Shown here piece after piece: positions 7,524 to 15,528 of a DNA stretch of 22,703 nt. The stretch's first letter is position 1. Every line of letters begins with the position of its first letter. Source of the stretch: Ruminococcus sp. UBA1780 (GTDB lineage: Bacteria; Bacillota; Clostridia; Oscillospirales; Ruminococcaceae); contig DCGK01000056.1 in NCBI GenBank assembly GCA_002315235.1, positions 2,215-24,917 on the forward strand, in the 5' to 3' direction. A model generated the notes under the pieces. The model saw only the letters and a program-made list of their open reading frames with translations. It was not told where the DNA came from and did no database searches. A program made the translations under genes and the position numbers.

Positions 7524-7566
7524 GCCGTGCACATCAGCTGACACAGTCAGCCTTGTGCTTTCCGGC
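7524..7566. repeat. Structured intergenic element, copy 2
   Basis: Same architecture as 3634-3676: GCC, 2 nt, GCAC, 4 nt, apical arm GCTGAC, ACA loop, arm GTCAGC, 3 nt, GTGC, 5 nt, GGC. An A-loop hairpin (7576-7580 with 7584-7588) lies on the same side as in copy 1. It occupies the only sizeable gap (119 nt) inside the hdr/flx/frd block, between flxA and the frdB-like gene, and may affect RNA processing or relative expression. Confidence 0.65.
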
Positions 7567-7600
7567 GTACAGAGAACGAAAAATTCGTCGTCCGCTGATA

Positions 7601-8434
7601 TTAATATTCGTCAGGAAGTTCGTCAACCTGATCGCATCTGAATACAGGACCGTCCTTGCAGACATACTTTGAACCGATATTGCAGCGACCGCATTTACCG
7701 ATACCGCACTTCATACGAAGTTCCATTGTTGTGTAAACCTGTGTCTTGTCAAAACCGATTTCCTGAAGACCTGCGAGTGTGAACTTGATCATGATCGGAG
7801 GTCCGCAGAGGATAGCTGTCTTGTTTGTGTCGAATCCGAGTTCCTTAACATAGTTAGGAACGAAACCAACGTGACCTGTCCATTCAGGCTGCTCACGGTC
7901 GATAGTAAGATGTACGTCGATACCGTCATCCTTTACCCATTCGTCGATGATTTCCTTGTAGTCAACAAGGTCTTCCATGCTTCTTGAACCGTAAACAATA
8001 TCAATCTTGCCGTAACGGTCACGATAGTGACGGCAGTAGTTGATAACTGAACGAAGCGGAGCAAGACCGATACCACCGGCGATAAAGAGCATATCCTTGC
8101 CTGCAAAAGCTGTGTCAACAGGGAATGCATTACCGTATGGTCCGCGGATTGTAATCTGCTGACCTACTTCCATAGCGTGGAGCCACTGTGTGAGGCATCC
8201 GCACTTCTTGATTGAGAACTCCATGAATTCTGTGTTTGTAGGAGATGATGTAATTGAGAACATAGCTTCGCCTACACCAGGAATTGAGAGCATTGCGCAC
8301 TGACCAGGCATATGGTCAAATGCCTTTTTGCCGTCAGGAGTAACAACACGGAATGTCTTAACGTCCGGTGTATCTATACGGATGTCAGTAACAACGCCGA
8401 TTACAGGAATAAGAGGATCATTCATCATAGCCAT
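7601..8434 (-). CDS. flxA: FlxA-like NAD(P)H-oxidising FNR-family subunit
   Basis: Ferredoxin-NADP reductase-type flavoprotein of 277 residues, the likely NADH entry point of the Flx-Hdr complex. It has an FAD-binding barrel (about 10-105, with FSITSSP at 59-65 in the place of the usual RxYS motif), a nucleotide-binding domain with IAGGIGLAPLR (118-128) and CGPP (210-213), and a C-terminal [2Fe-2S] motif C243-x4-C248-x2-C251-x7-C259, as in the gamma subunits of sulfhydrogenases and in AsrB/dihydroorotate dehydrogenase electron-transfer subunits. Its ATG overlaps the flxB stop by one base (TAATG), with GGAGGT 8 nt upstream, so the two are translationally coupled. Assignment as flxA rests on domains plus gene order, hdrBCA-flxDCBA, which as I recall it is the order in Desulfovibrio vulgaris. 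NADH versus NADPH preference cannot be read reliably. Confidence 0.85.
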   Translation of the reverse strand: MAMMNDPLIPVIGVVTDIRIDTPDVKTFRVVTPDGKKAFDHMPGQCAMLSIPGVGEAMFSITSSPTNTEFMEFSIKKCGCLTQWLHAMEVGQQITIRGPYGNAFPVDTAFAGKDMLFIAGGIGLAPLRSVINYCRHYRDRYGKIDIVYGSRSMEDLVDYKEIIDEWVKDDGIDVHLTIDREQPEWTGHVGFVPNYVKELGFDTNKTAILCGPPIMIKFTLAGLQEIGFDKTQVYTTMELRMKCGIGKCGRCNIGSKYVCKDGPVFRCDQVDELPDEY

Positions 8435-9453
8435 TACTTGTTACCTCCTAACTTTCTCATTACCTTAACGATATTCATGTTTACAGGGCACTTGGCCATG
8501 CAGCGTCCGCATCCTACGCAGCCGAAGATGCCTTCGTTGTTTGTAGGATAGTATACGAGCTTGTGCATGAATCTCTGACGGAAACGTTCAACCTGTGAGT
8601 TACGGATGTTGCCGTGAGCCATCTTTGTGAAGTCTGAGTACATGCATGAATCCCAGCAGCGGTAACGCTTAACTTCGTTTCCTGTGTTGAAATCCTTGAT
8701 GTCGTAGCACTGGCATGTAGGGCAGACGAAAGTACATGTGCCGCATCCGAGACATGATTCTGAAATTGTCTGCCATTCAGGTCTGTTGAAGAATTCCATT
8801 GTCTTGTCAGCGCCGAATGCTGAAGCATCAAGGCCTGCAAGAGGGAGCTTCTTAAGTACTTCTCTTGTCTGAGCAGTCTGAGCATCAACTGCAGCACTGT
8901 CTGTATCTTCTGTAAGAGCGTTTAAGCTTTCAAGAAGCTTGGCACCCTTGTCTGTCTTTGCGTCAAAATATACTGCATCAGCTGTTTTGTGGCATACGAT
9001 GTCGCCTGCAGGAGCTGCTGCATCAATTCCGAATGTGCCGCAGAAACATGTTTCTGCAGGCTTTGTGCAGGCCATTGAAACTACAACACCGTGTTCGCGG
9101 CGGTTCTTGTAGAAGTTATCAACAGGATCTGCAAGGAATACTCTGTCAAGAATTTCGAAGCTCTTTACGTCACAGGCACGAGCGCCGAAGATAACGAAGT
9201 CTTCATATTCGTTCACAGGTTCCTTTATTTCGATATTCTTTCCTTCAACTTTGAAATCAACGAGGTTTTCAGTCTGAGGGAAGAAGAAGTCCTTTGCACT
9301 TCTTGTTGTATTGAGGGCGTCAGACATTGTCTGTGTGCCGTCATACTTTTCGTATTTTGCACCTGCAGCTGTATCAACAGGAATGTAGAGGCTGTTCTTT
9401 GATGCGATTTCAGCGAAAAGCTGATTTAATTTGTCAAGTGAAATTTTACGCAT
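8434..9453 (-). CDS. flxB: FlxB-like 4Fe-4S dicluster subunit
   Basis: Protein of 339 residues related to sulfhydrogenase beta (HydB) and anaerobic sulfite reductase A subunits. The N-terminal two thirds hold conserved cysteines around GARACDVKS (90-98) and TCFCGT (135-140). The C-terminus has two ferredoxin motifs, C234/237/240/244 and C312/315/318/322, for two [4Fe-4S] clusters. It should pass electrons between the flavin subunit FlxA and the rest of the complex. I place the start at ATG 9453, inside the last codons of flxC (8-nt overlap), after AGAGGTGG; an upstream in-frame ATG at 9489 lies deeper in flxC. Distinguishing FlxB from FlxC rests on gene order, so the letter could be swapped; membership of the complex is firmer. 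Confidence 0.8.
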   Translation of the reverse strand: MRKISLDKLNQLFAEIASKNSLYIPVDTAAGAKYEKYDGTQTMSDALNTTRSAKDFFFPQTENLVDFKVEGKNIEIKEPVNEYEDFVIFGARACDVKSFEILDRVFLADPVDNFYKNRREHGVVVSMACTKPAETCFCGTFGIDAAAPAGDIVCHKTADAVYFDAKTDKGAKLLESLNALTEDTDSAAVDAQTAQTREVLKKLPLAGLDASAFGADKTMEFFNRPEWQTISESCLGCGTCTFVCPTCQCYDIKDFNTGNEVKRYRCWDSCMYSDFTKMAHGNIRNSQVERFRQRFMHKLVYYPTNNEGIFGCVGCGRCMAKCPVNMNIVKVMRKLGGNK

Positions 9454-10438
9454 TTTCGCCACCTCTTTCCACTGCTTCACCAGGTTCAAGGTCTTCCTTT
9501 GTGAAGTCTACAATCGGAGCACGGCTTCCTGCTTCAGCACCAGCCTGATAATCACCGTAGAAACCGTTGATATCCTTGATGAACTTACGGTTAAGGAGGT
9601 GAAGCGGAATGTTCTGAGGACATACTCTGGAGCATTCGCCGCAGTCTGTACATCTTCCAACAACGTGGAATGCACGGATGATGTGGAACATCTTTTCTTC
9701 GAATGAATCAGCGATTGCCTTGTTTTCAACACCTGAATCAGGGTTGTCAAATACGCACTTTTCACATGTACATGCAGGACAGATGTTACGGCATGCGTTA
9801 CATCTGATGCAGCGTGAAAGTTCGTTCTGCCAGAATGCAAAACGTTCGTCAGCAGACATAGCTTCGATCTTTGCTACTTCGTCGAATCTTGCACTGTCGA
9901 GAACTTCGCCGTCTTCGCCGAGAAGTTCATCGTATGCAACATGCTTCTTTGACTTGCAGTTTACGCATCTTTCAGCGAGCATTTCGTTTCTTTCGAGAGT
10001 GATTTTTCCGTCATAGAGTGTTTCAACAGCTACCTTGCCGTTTTCTTCTGAAACAGAAGAAATACCGTTTGCAGCAGCCTTTATCTTGCTGTCATCGAGC
10101 ATACCGTTACATGGTACGCCTACAGCATAAACCTTTTCACGGTCAAATTTATGTTCTGTAAGAAGCTGATTGAAGCTGTATGTATCACATGGCTTAAGGA
10201 AAACAGCAGCCTTGCTTTCAGTCTTTTCTGCTTCTTTTCTAAGATACTTTGAGAAGTTTGCACCGCAGAAGTCGTTCCATACGAATTCGTTTTCGAGTTC
10301 TTCCTTTGAAGTGAACACTGCAGGTGTTACGTCATAATCAAATTCACCCTTCTTCCAGCCAATAACACGGTCTACTGTGCCGTCAGCAAGTAACTGGGCA
10401 GCCTTTGCTATGAGGTCTTCGCGTTTTATTTCTTGCAT
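9446..10438 (-). CDS. flxC: FlxC-like 4Fe-4S subunit
   Basis: Protein of 330 residues. The N-terminal half carries FLKPCDTYS (80-88) and VGVPCNGM (106-113), elements reminiscent of coenzyme F420 hydrogenase/dehydrogenase beta-type proteins. CVNC (158-161) follows. The C-terminal half has two complete ferredoxin motifs, C210/213/216/220 and C263/266/269/273, with extra cysteines C223, C225 and C228 just after the first. The role is inferred to be intramolecular electron transfer within the Flx module. The ATG lies inside the end of flxD (13-nt overlap), with GGAGGA 6 nt upstream, typical of subunits made in fixed ratio. The C-terminal tail (about 300-330) is acidic and probably flexible. Confidence 0.8.
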   Translation of the reverse strand: MQEIKREDLIAKAAQLLADGTVDRVIGWKKGEFDYDVTPAVFTSKEELENEFVWNDFCGANFSKYLRKEAEKTESKAAVFLKPCDTYSFNQLLTEHKFDREKVYAVGVPCNGMLDDSKIKAAANGISSVSEENGKVAVETLYDGKITLERNEMLAERCVNCKSKKHVAYDELLGEDGEVLDSARFDEVAKIEAMSADERFAFWQNELSRCIRCNACRNICPACTCEKCVFDNPDSGVENKAIADSFEEKMFHIIRAFHVVGRCTDCGECSRVCPQNIPLHLLNRKFIKDINGFYGDYQAGAEAGSRAPIVDFTKEDLEPGEAVERGGENA

Positions 10439-10863
10439 CGCAGATCCTCCAGTCTCTTGTTTTCGCCGAGTGCTGTAACCTTCTCAACGAAATCGTTCAT
10501 TGTAGCAGCGAACTTTGCACCTTCAGCTGCTGATACCCATTCCACACGTGTACGTTCCTTTTCGATGCCGAGGTAATCGAGCATTGAGAAGAGAAGAGCC
10601 ATACGGCGGCGTGTGTAATAGTTACCTGATGTATAGTGACAGTCTCCCGGATGACATCCGCAGAGGATAACACCGTCAGCACCGCGCTGGAAAGCACGGA
10701 GAATGAACATAGGGTTTACTCTGCATGAGCATGGAACACGTATAATCTTTACTTCTGCCGGATAATTAAGTCTGTTGTTACCTGCGAGGTCAGCACCTGC
10801 GTAGGAACACCAGTTACAGCAGAAAGCCACAATAAGCGGCTTGAATTCTCCGTTTACTTGCAT
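10426..10863 (-). CDS. flxD: FlxD/MvhD-like [2Fe-2S] adaptor to HdrA
   Basis: MvhD-family protein of 145 residues. In methanogens MvhD links the hydrogenase to HdrA; here it would link the NADH-oxidising Flx proteins to HdrA. The hallmark cysteines are visible: C15-C16-x2-C19 (FCCNWCSY), C45 and C47 (PCSCR), and C68, C70, C75 (LCGCHPGDCHY), the set that holds a [2Fe-2S] cluster. The start ATG overlaps the hdrA stop by 10 nt, and the ribosome site GGAGGT lies in the last codons of hdrA. Free-standing MvhD next to hdrA is characteristic of Hdr complexes with electron-donor modules other than the methanogen F420 system. Confidence 0.9.
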   Translation of the reverse strand: MQVNGEFKPLIVAFCCNWCSYAGADLAGNNRLNYPAEVKIIRVPCSCRVNPMFILRAFQRGADGVILCGCHPGDCHYTSGNYYTRRRMALLFSMLDYLGIEKERTRVEWVSAAEGAKFAATMNDFVEKVTALGENKRLEDLRCKK

Positions 10864-12848
10864 ATTGCGTCTACCTCCGCCATAATCTGTTTATTCATGA
10901 AGCCCTTGAGATCCATAGCGCCTGACATACATGCAACAGTACAGCAGCCGCATCCCTGACATACTGCTTCGTTAACAACTGCGATACGACGCATCTTTGT
11001 TGTTCTGTCAGGCATTCTGAATTCCTTGTCTTCGTATGTGATAGCACCGTAAGGACATACGTTTCCGCATGTTGAACAGCCGTTACACATGTTTTCATCT
11101 GAGTGAGCAACACATGGGTTACCTGTGAGCTTGTCCTTTGCAAGAAGACCGATAACCTTTGATGCAGCAGCGCCTGCCTGTGATACTGTTTCAGGAATAT
11201 CCTTAGGACCCTGACATGTACCTGAGAGGAATACACCTGCTGTCGGGCTTTCTACAGGACGAAGCTTTGGATGAGCTTCTGTGAAGAAGTCATTTGTATC
11301 CATACTTGCTGTAAGCATTGTAGCGAGAGGGCGTGCAGACTTGTCAGGTTCGATTGCAGCAGCAAGAACAACGAGGTCAGCATCGATATGAAGCTGCTTG
11401 CCTGCGATGAGGTCTGAAGCCTGAACCTTAAGCTTGTTTCCTTCAGGTGAAACCTTGCCTACCATGCCCTTGATGTAGTGAACACCGTATTCTTCAACAG
11501 CACGGCGATAGAACTCGTCAAATGCCTTACCTGGTGTACGTACGTCAATATAGAATACGTAAACATCAGTATCAGGATACTTGTCACGTGTAAGCATAGC
11601 ATGCTTTGCTGTGTACATACAGCAGATCTTTGAACAGTATTCCTTGCCTTTTTCTGCGCATGCAGCACATCTTGAACCTACGCACTGTACAAATACGATA
11701 GTGTGAGGATGTTCGCCGTCTGAAGGGCGGAGAAGCTTACCTGCTGTAGGACCTGCAGCGTTTGTAAGTCTTTCGAATTCGAGTGATGTGATAACATCCT
11801 TTGACTGTGAATAAGCATATTCGTCGAACTTGTCCATTGAGATAGGATTGAAACCTGTTGCAGCTACGATAGCACCGTACTTTTCTTCAACAAATTCGTC
11901 CTTTGCCTGGTAGTCGATAGCACCTGCCGTGCAGACCTTTGAGCAGACACCGCACTTGCCTGTTTTGAGCATTGTACAGTAGTCAGCGTCAATTGTTGCT
12001 ACCTTAGGTACTGCCTGTGCAAACGGAATGTAGATTGCACGGCGGTTGTCCATACCAAGGTTAAATTCGTTAGGAACCTTCTTCTGAGGACACTTTTCAG
12101 TACATGCACCGCATCCTGTACAGAGGTCTTCCTTTACGTAACGTGCACGGCGCTTGATTGTAACATCAAAGTTACCAACGAAGCCCTTGATTTCTGAAAC
12201 TTCTGAGTATGAGAAGATTCTGATGTTTTCGTGCTGTGCAACTTCAACCATCTTTGGTGTGAGGATACATGCAGCACAGTCAAGTGTAGGGAATGTCTTG
12301 TCGAGCTGAGCCATCTTACCGCCGATTGTAGGCTTTGTTTCAACGATGTCTACAGGGAAGCCGGCATCTGCAATATCAAGTGCAGTCTGGATACCGGCGA
12401 TACCGCCGCCGATAACGAGAGCACGCTTTGTTACAGGGCTTTCACCAGGTGTAAGAGGAGCGTTGAGGTTTACCTTTGCAACAGCTGCCTTGCCGAGGAT
12501 GATTGCCTTTTCTGTACCTACCGGCATTTCCTTATGAACCCATGAACACTGTTCACGGATGTTTGCGATTTCAACCATGTATGAGTTAAGTCCTGCAGCA
12601 GCTGCTGTCTTACGGAATGTGTTTTCGTGCATACGAGGTGAACATGAACATACTACGATGCCTGTGAGTTTGTGTTCAGCAATGGCATTCTTGATGATAT
12701 CCTGACCTGCCTGTGAACACATGTACTGATAGTCTGTGGAGAAAACAACACCAGGTTCGTTCTTCAGCGCTTCAGCAACTGCTTTTACGTCTATCGTTCC
12801 GGCAATGTTAGTACCGCAGTGACAGACAAATACTCCGATTCTCTGCAT
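10854..12848 (-). CDS. hdrA: HdrA, FAD/iron-sulfur electron-bifurcating core subunit
   Basis: HdrA of 664 residues, close to methanogen HdrA length. The N-terminal domain has the family cysteines (VCHCG 8-12, C44, CSCSPRMHE 67-75). The FAD domain has GGGIAGIQ (147-154) and the long HdrA signature ending in DCAACILTPKM (190-200). Inserted ferredoxin motifs sit at C243/246/249/253 and around C291/299/302/306; a cysteine-rich CVGSRCAACAEKG segment follows (389-401). The C-terminal ferredoxin has C588/591/594/598 and C630/633/636/640. In studied Hdr complexes this flavin is the bifurcation site, sending one electron to ferredoxin and one toward HdrB. Here the high-potential acceptor is inferred to be the fumarate reductase. 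AGGAG is 12 nt from the ATG, longer than for the neighbours; no better start is visible, and MQRIGVFVCHCG is the normal N-terminus. Confidence 0.93.
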   Translation of the reverse strand: MQRIGVFVCHCGTNIAGTIDVKAVAEALKNEPGVVFSTDYQYMCSQAGQDIIKNAIAEHKLTGIVVCSCSPRMHENTFRKTAAAAGLNSYMVEIANIREQCSWVHKEMPVGTEKAIILGKAAVAKVNLNAPLTPGESPVTKRALVIGGGIAGIQTALDIADAGFPVDIVETKPTIGGKMAQLDKTFPTLDCAACILTPKMVEVAQHENIRIFSYSEVSEIKGFVGNFDVTIKRRARYVKEDLCTGCGACTEKCPQKKVPNEFNLGMDNRRAIYIPFAQAVPKVATIDADYCTMLKTGKCGVCSKVCTAGAIDYQAKDEFVEEKYGAIVAATGFNPISMDKFDEYAYSQSKDVITSLEFERLTNAAGPTAGKLLRPSDGEHPHTIVFVQCVGSRCAACAEKGKEYCSKICCMYTAKHAMLTRDKYPDTDVYVFYIDVRTPGKAFDEFYRRAVEEYGVHYIKGMVGKVSPEGNKLKVQASDLIAGKQLHIDADLVVLAAAIEPDKSARPLATMLTASMDTNDFFTEAHPKLRPVESPTAGVFLSGTCQGPKDIPETVSQAGAAASKVIGLLAKDKLTGNPCVAHSDENMCNGCSTCGNVCPYGAITYEDKEFRMPDRTTKMRRIAVVNEAVCQGCGCCTVACMSGAMDLKGFMNKQIMAEVDAICK

Positions 12849-12868
12849 GGGATTATTTTTCTCCTTTC

Positions 12869-13261
12869 TTACTTGGAATATTTTCTCATAGCACTCATGA
12901 GAAGCTGCTGTGGAGTTTCATCATCGAGGAGTGCCGGAATTTCGTTTGCTGTGAGATGATTTGCACCTTTTTCACGGATAACAGTAAGTCTTACTGCTTC
13001 AACGATCTTTGCAGGTTCAACGCCTCTAGGGCATCTGTCAACACATGCAAAGCATGAAAGGCACTTGTAGATTGAATCAGAATTTCTGAGAGTTTCGATA
13101 TCTCCTGTTTCAACCATATATACAAACTGATGCGGATGATATTCCATCTCATCGTATGAAGGGCATGTACCTGAGCACTTGCCGCAGCGCATACACTTGA
13201 GTGGGTTTACACCGCTCATGCGAAGGATCTGTTCCTTCTGACGCTCTGTTTTATTCAGCAT
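12869..13261 (-). CDS. hdrC: HdrC, two-[4Fe-4S] subunit
   Basis: Small ferredoxin-like subunit of 130 residues, a soluble HdrC type. Two motifs, C23/26/29/33 and C67/70/73/77, bind two [4Fe-4S] clusters that carry electrons from HdrA to HdrB. No membrane segment is present, so it is not the cytochrome-linked HdrE/DsrM arrangement. The ATG overlaps the hdrB stop by 11 nt, with GGAGG placed 9 nt upstream, and hdrA follows after 20 nt. The C-terminal half of the frdB-like protein has the same motif layout, which suggests that the two may occupy similar positions in the complex. Confidence 0.9.
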   Translation of the reverse strand: MLNKTERQKEQILRMSGVNPLKCMRCGKCSGTCPSYDEMEYHPHQFVYMVETGDIETLRNSDSIYKCLSCFACVDRCPRGVEPAKIVEAVRLTVIREKGANHLTANEIPALLDDETPQQLLMSAMRKYSK

Positions 13262-14057
13262 CTGTATCCTCCTTTACACCAAGTGCAATGGCGAGAAGTT
13301 CTGTGAAGTATACTACAGGAACAACACTTGTGTTCTTTTCAAGGTTGTACTTGCAGAGAGGACAGGCGGTAACGATCATTTCAGCGCCGTGATTTGCAGC
13401 ACTGTCTGCTACCTTGCTGCTCTTCTTCTTAGCTGAGTCTGCATCCTCGAGTACTACGTAAGCACCGCAGCATTCGTTTCTTTCAGGATATACGACCGGT
13501 TCAGCGCCGAGAGCTCTGATGAAGTCTTCAATTATTGTTGGATTTTCCGGATCATCAAAGTTCATAACTTTGCCCGGACGGAGAAGCATGCATCCGTAGT
13601 AAGCAGCAATTTTCTTGCCTGTAAGCGGATTCTTTACAGCTTCTTTGATTTTGTCAAAGCCTACTACATCGCGGAGAAGTTCAAGATAGTGGTATACTTC
13701 TGTTTCACCGTTGTATGGTGCTGAAGCATTGCTGTCCTGTGACATGTAAAGATTTGCCTTTGCAGCAAAATCAGGGTCATTCTGCATTGCGCTGTTAGTC
13801 TGCTTGATTACATTGTGGCATGCTGAACAAACCGTAACAAGAGGCTGTTCTTCGTCTCTTGCAGCAGCAAGAGCACGAACACTGGAGAGCTTGGAAGCTA
13901 CTTCGTCCTTTGCAGAAACGAATACGCCGCCGCAGCACTGCCAGTCTTTGATTTCGCAGAGCTCAACGCCGAGAATTTCAGCGCACTTACGAGCATAGAA
14001 ATCAAGATCCTTTGCCTTTGTACGGAGGGTACAGCCTGGGAAATAACTGACTTTCAT
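13251..14057 (-). CDS. hdrB: HdrB, CCG-domain subunit
   Basis: CCG-domain protein of 268 residues. Both CCG repeats are complete: C9, C41-C42, C77-x2-C80 in the first and C156, C196-C197, C232-x2-C235 in the second. In methanogen HdrB these residues bind two non-cubane [4Fe-4S] clusters that reduce the CoM-CoB disulfide. Nothing in the window supplies such a thiol, nor a DsrC partner, so HdrB may use an unknown disulfide or act as a relay to fumarate reductase. It is the first gene of the tightly overlapping hdr/flx set and lies 28 nt after fumC, with GGAGGT 7 nt from its ATG. It closely resembles HdrB and not the LudA/GlpC-type CCG proteins of lactate or glycerol oxidation, given hdrC and hdrA next to it. 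Confidence 0.92.
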   Translation of the reverse strand: MKVSYFPGCTLRTKAKDLDFYARKCAEILGVELCEIKDWQCCGGVFVSAKDEVASKLSSVRALAAARDEEQPLVTVCSACHNVIKQTNSAMQNDPDFAAKANLYMSQDSNASAPYNGETEVYHYLELLRDVVGFDKIKEAVKNPLTGKKIAAYYGCMLLRPGKVMNFDDPENPTIIEDFIRALGAEPVVYPERNECCGAYVVLEDADSAKKKSSKVADSAANHGAEMIVTACPLCKYNLEKNTSVVPVVYFTELLAIALGVKEDTDAE

Positions 14058-14085
14058 TGTTTACCTCCAATACTTTACTGTATGG

Positions 14086-15462
14086 TTAAACCATCTGTTC
14101 AGGATGGAATACCTCGTCAAATTTTTCCTCTGTGAGGAAGCCAAGTTCAACACATGCCTGCTTAAGTGAGATGTTGTCCTTGTATGCCTTCTTGGCTGTC
14201 TTGGCAGCGTTCTCATATCCGATATAAGGGTTGAGTGCTGTTACGAGCATAAGAGAGTTGTGAAGATTGTGGTGCATTTTTTCCTTGTCAGCAGTGATGC
14301 CTACAGCACAGTTCTTGTTGAATGACATAATAGCTTCAGCAAGGAGACGTGCAGACTGAAGGAAGTTGTATGCAGCAACAGGCATAAACACGTTAAGTTC
14401 GAAGTTACCCTGTGAAGCAGCTACTGTAACTGCTGTATCATTACCCATTACCTGAACTGCAACCATTGTTACAGCTTCACACTGTGTAGGGTTTACCTTG
14501 CCAGGCATGATTGATGAACCAGGTTCATTTTCAGGAATGCGGATTTCTCCGAGACCGTCTCTTGGACCTGATGCAAGCCATCTTACGTCGTTGGCAATCT
14601 TCATCATGTCACATGCTGTAGCCTTGATTGCGCCGTGTGCAAATACAAATTCATCCTTTGAAGTAAGAGCGTGGAACTTGTTTGCAGCTGTTACGAATGG
14701 CTTGCCTGTAAGCTCAGAAACCTTCTTGGCAACAAGTTCATCAAAGCCCTTAGGAGCGTTGAGACCTGTGCCGACAGCTGTGCCGCCGAGAGCGAGTTCG
14801 CAGAGAGGCTTAACTGCCATTCTGAGGAGCTCAGCATCTCTTTCGAGGCTTGAACGCCATCCGCTGATTTCCTGGCTGAACTTGATAGGTGTTGCATCCT
14901 GGAGGTGTGTACGTCCTGACTTAACAATGCCTTCGTTTTCAGCTTCAAGTCTTTTGAATGTAGCAATAAGTGTTTCAACTGCAGGAAGAAGCTTGTCTTC
15001 GATAGCGATTACAGCTGAAATGTGCATAGCAGTAGGGAATGTGTCGTTTGATGACTGGCTCATGTTGATATCATCGTTAGGATGAACGAGTTTCTTGTCA
15101 GCAAGCTGGTTAGCGCGGTTAGCGATAACTTCGTTTGTGTTCATGTTTGACTGTGTGCCTGAACCTGTCTGCCATACAACGAGAGGGAAATGACTGTTGA
15201 GTGAGCCTGAGATTACTTCATCACATGCCTGTGTGATAACTGCAAGCTTTTCAGCTGTCATCTTTTCGCTCTTGAGTTCGTGGTTTGCAAGTGCAGCAGC
15301 CTTCTTGAGAATTCCGAATGCGTGAGTGATTTCTCTTGGCATTGTTTCAATATCAACACCGATTTCGAAATTTTCGTGGCTTCTCTGTGTCTGAGCAGCC
15401 CAGAGGCGGTCTGCAGGAACTTTCATTTCGCCCATAGAATCATGTTCTATACGATATTCCAT
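14086..15462 (-). CDS. fumC: Fumarase, class II
   Basis: Oxygen-stable, iron-free fumarase of 458 residues (E. coli FumC is 467), interconverting malate and fumarate, here probably in the dehydrating direction. Family motifs: GSGTQSNMN (100-108), HPNDDINMSQSSNDTFPTAMH (127-147, typical of fumarases), GRTHLQDATP with H186 (183-192), and the signature loop GSSIMPGKVNPTQCEA (315-330) with the catalytic serine. The TQCEA ending and the HPND segment favour fumarase over the related aspartase or argininosuccinate lyase. Second gene of the run, 66 nt after mdh; ATG 10 nt after AAGGAG. A class II enzyme is notable because many strict anaerobes use the iron-sulfur class I type. Confidence 0.95.
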   Translation of the reverse strand: MEYRIEHDSMGEMKVPADRLWAAQTQRSHENFEIGVDIETMPREITHAFGILKKAAALANHELKSEKMTAEKLAVITQACDEVISGSLNSHFPLVVWQTGSGTQSNMNTNEVIANRANQLADKKLVHPNDDINMSQSSNDTFPTAMHISAVIAIEDKLLPAVETLIATFKRLEAENEGIVKSGRTHLQDATPIKFSQEISGWRSSLERDAELLRMAVKPLCELALGGTAVGTGLNAPKGFDELVAKKVSELTGKPFVTAANKFHALTSKDEFVFAHGAIKATACDMMKIANDVRWLASGPRDGLGEIRIPENEPGSSIMPGKVNPTQCEAVTMVAVQVMGNDTAVTVAASQGNFELNVFMPVAAYNFLQSARLLAEAIMSFNKNCAVGITADKEKMHHNLHNSLMLVTALNPYIGYENAAKTAKKAYKDNISLKQACVELGFLTEEKFDEVFHPEQMV

Positions 15463-15491
15463 AGTTTATTTACTCCTTATATTTATAATCC

Positions 15492-15518
15492 TGATATATC
15501 TGATATATCTGAAAAATC
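15492..15518. repeat. Three near-tandem 9-bp units between mdh and fumC
   Basis: TGATATATC occurs twice head to tail (15492-15500 and 15501-15509), followed by the related TGAAAAATC (15510-15518), in the 66-nt gap between mdh and fumC. It could be slippage product or a short protein-binding array; no function is evident. Confidence 0.5.
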
Positions 15519-15528
15519 AGTGACTCTA

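Noticed and set aside
14498..15085. Open frame of 195 codons antisense to fumC
   Set aside because: It mirrors the strong codon bias of the highly conserved fumarase gene on the other strand and resembles no known protein.
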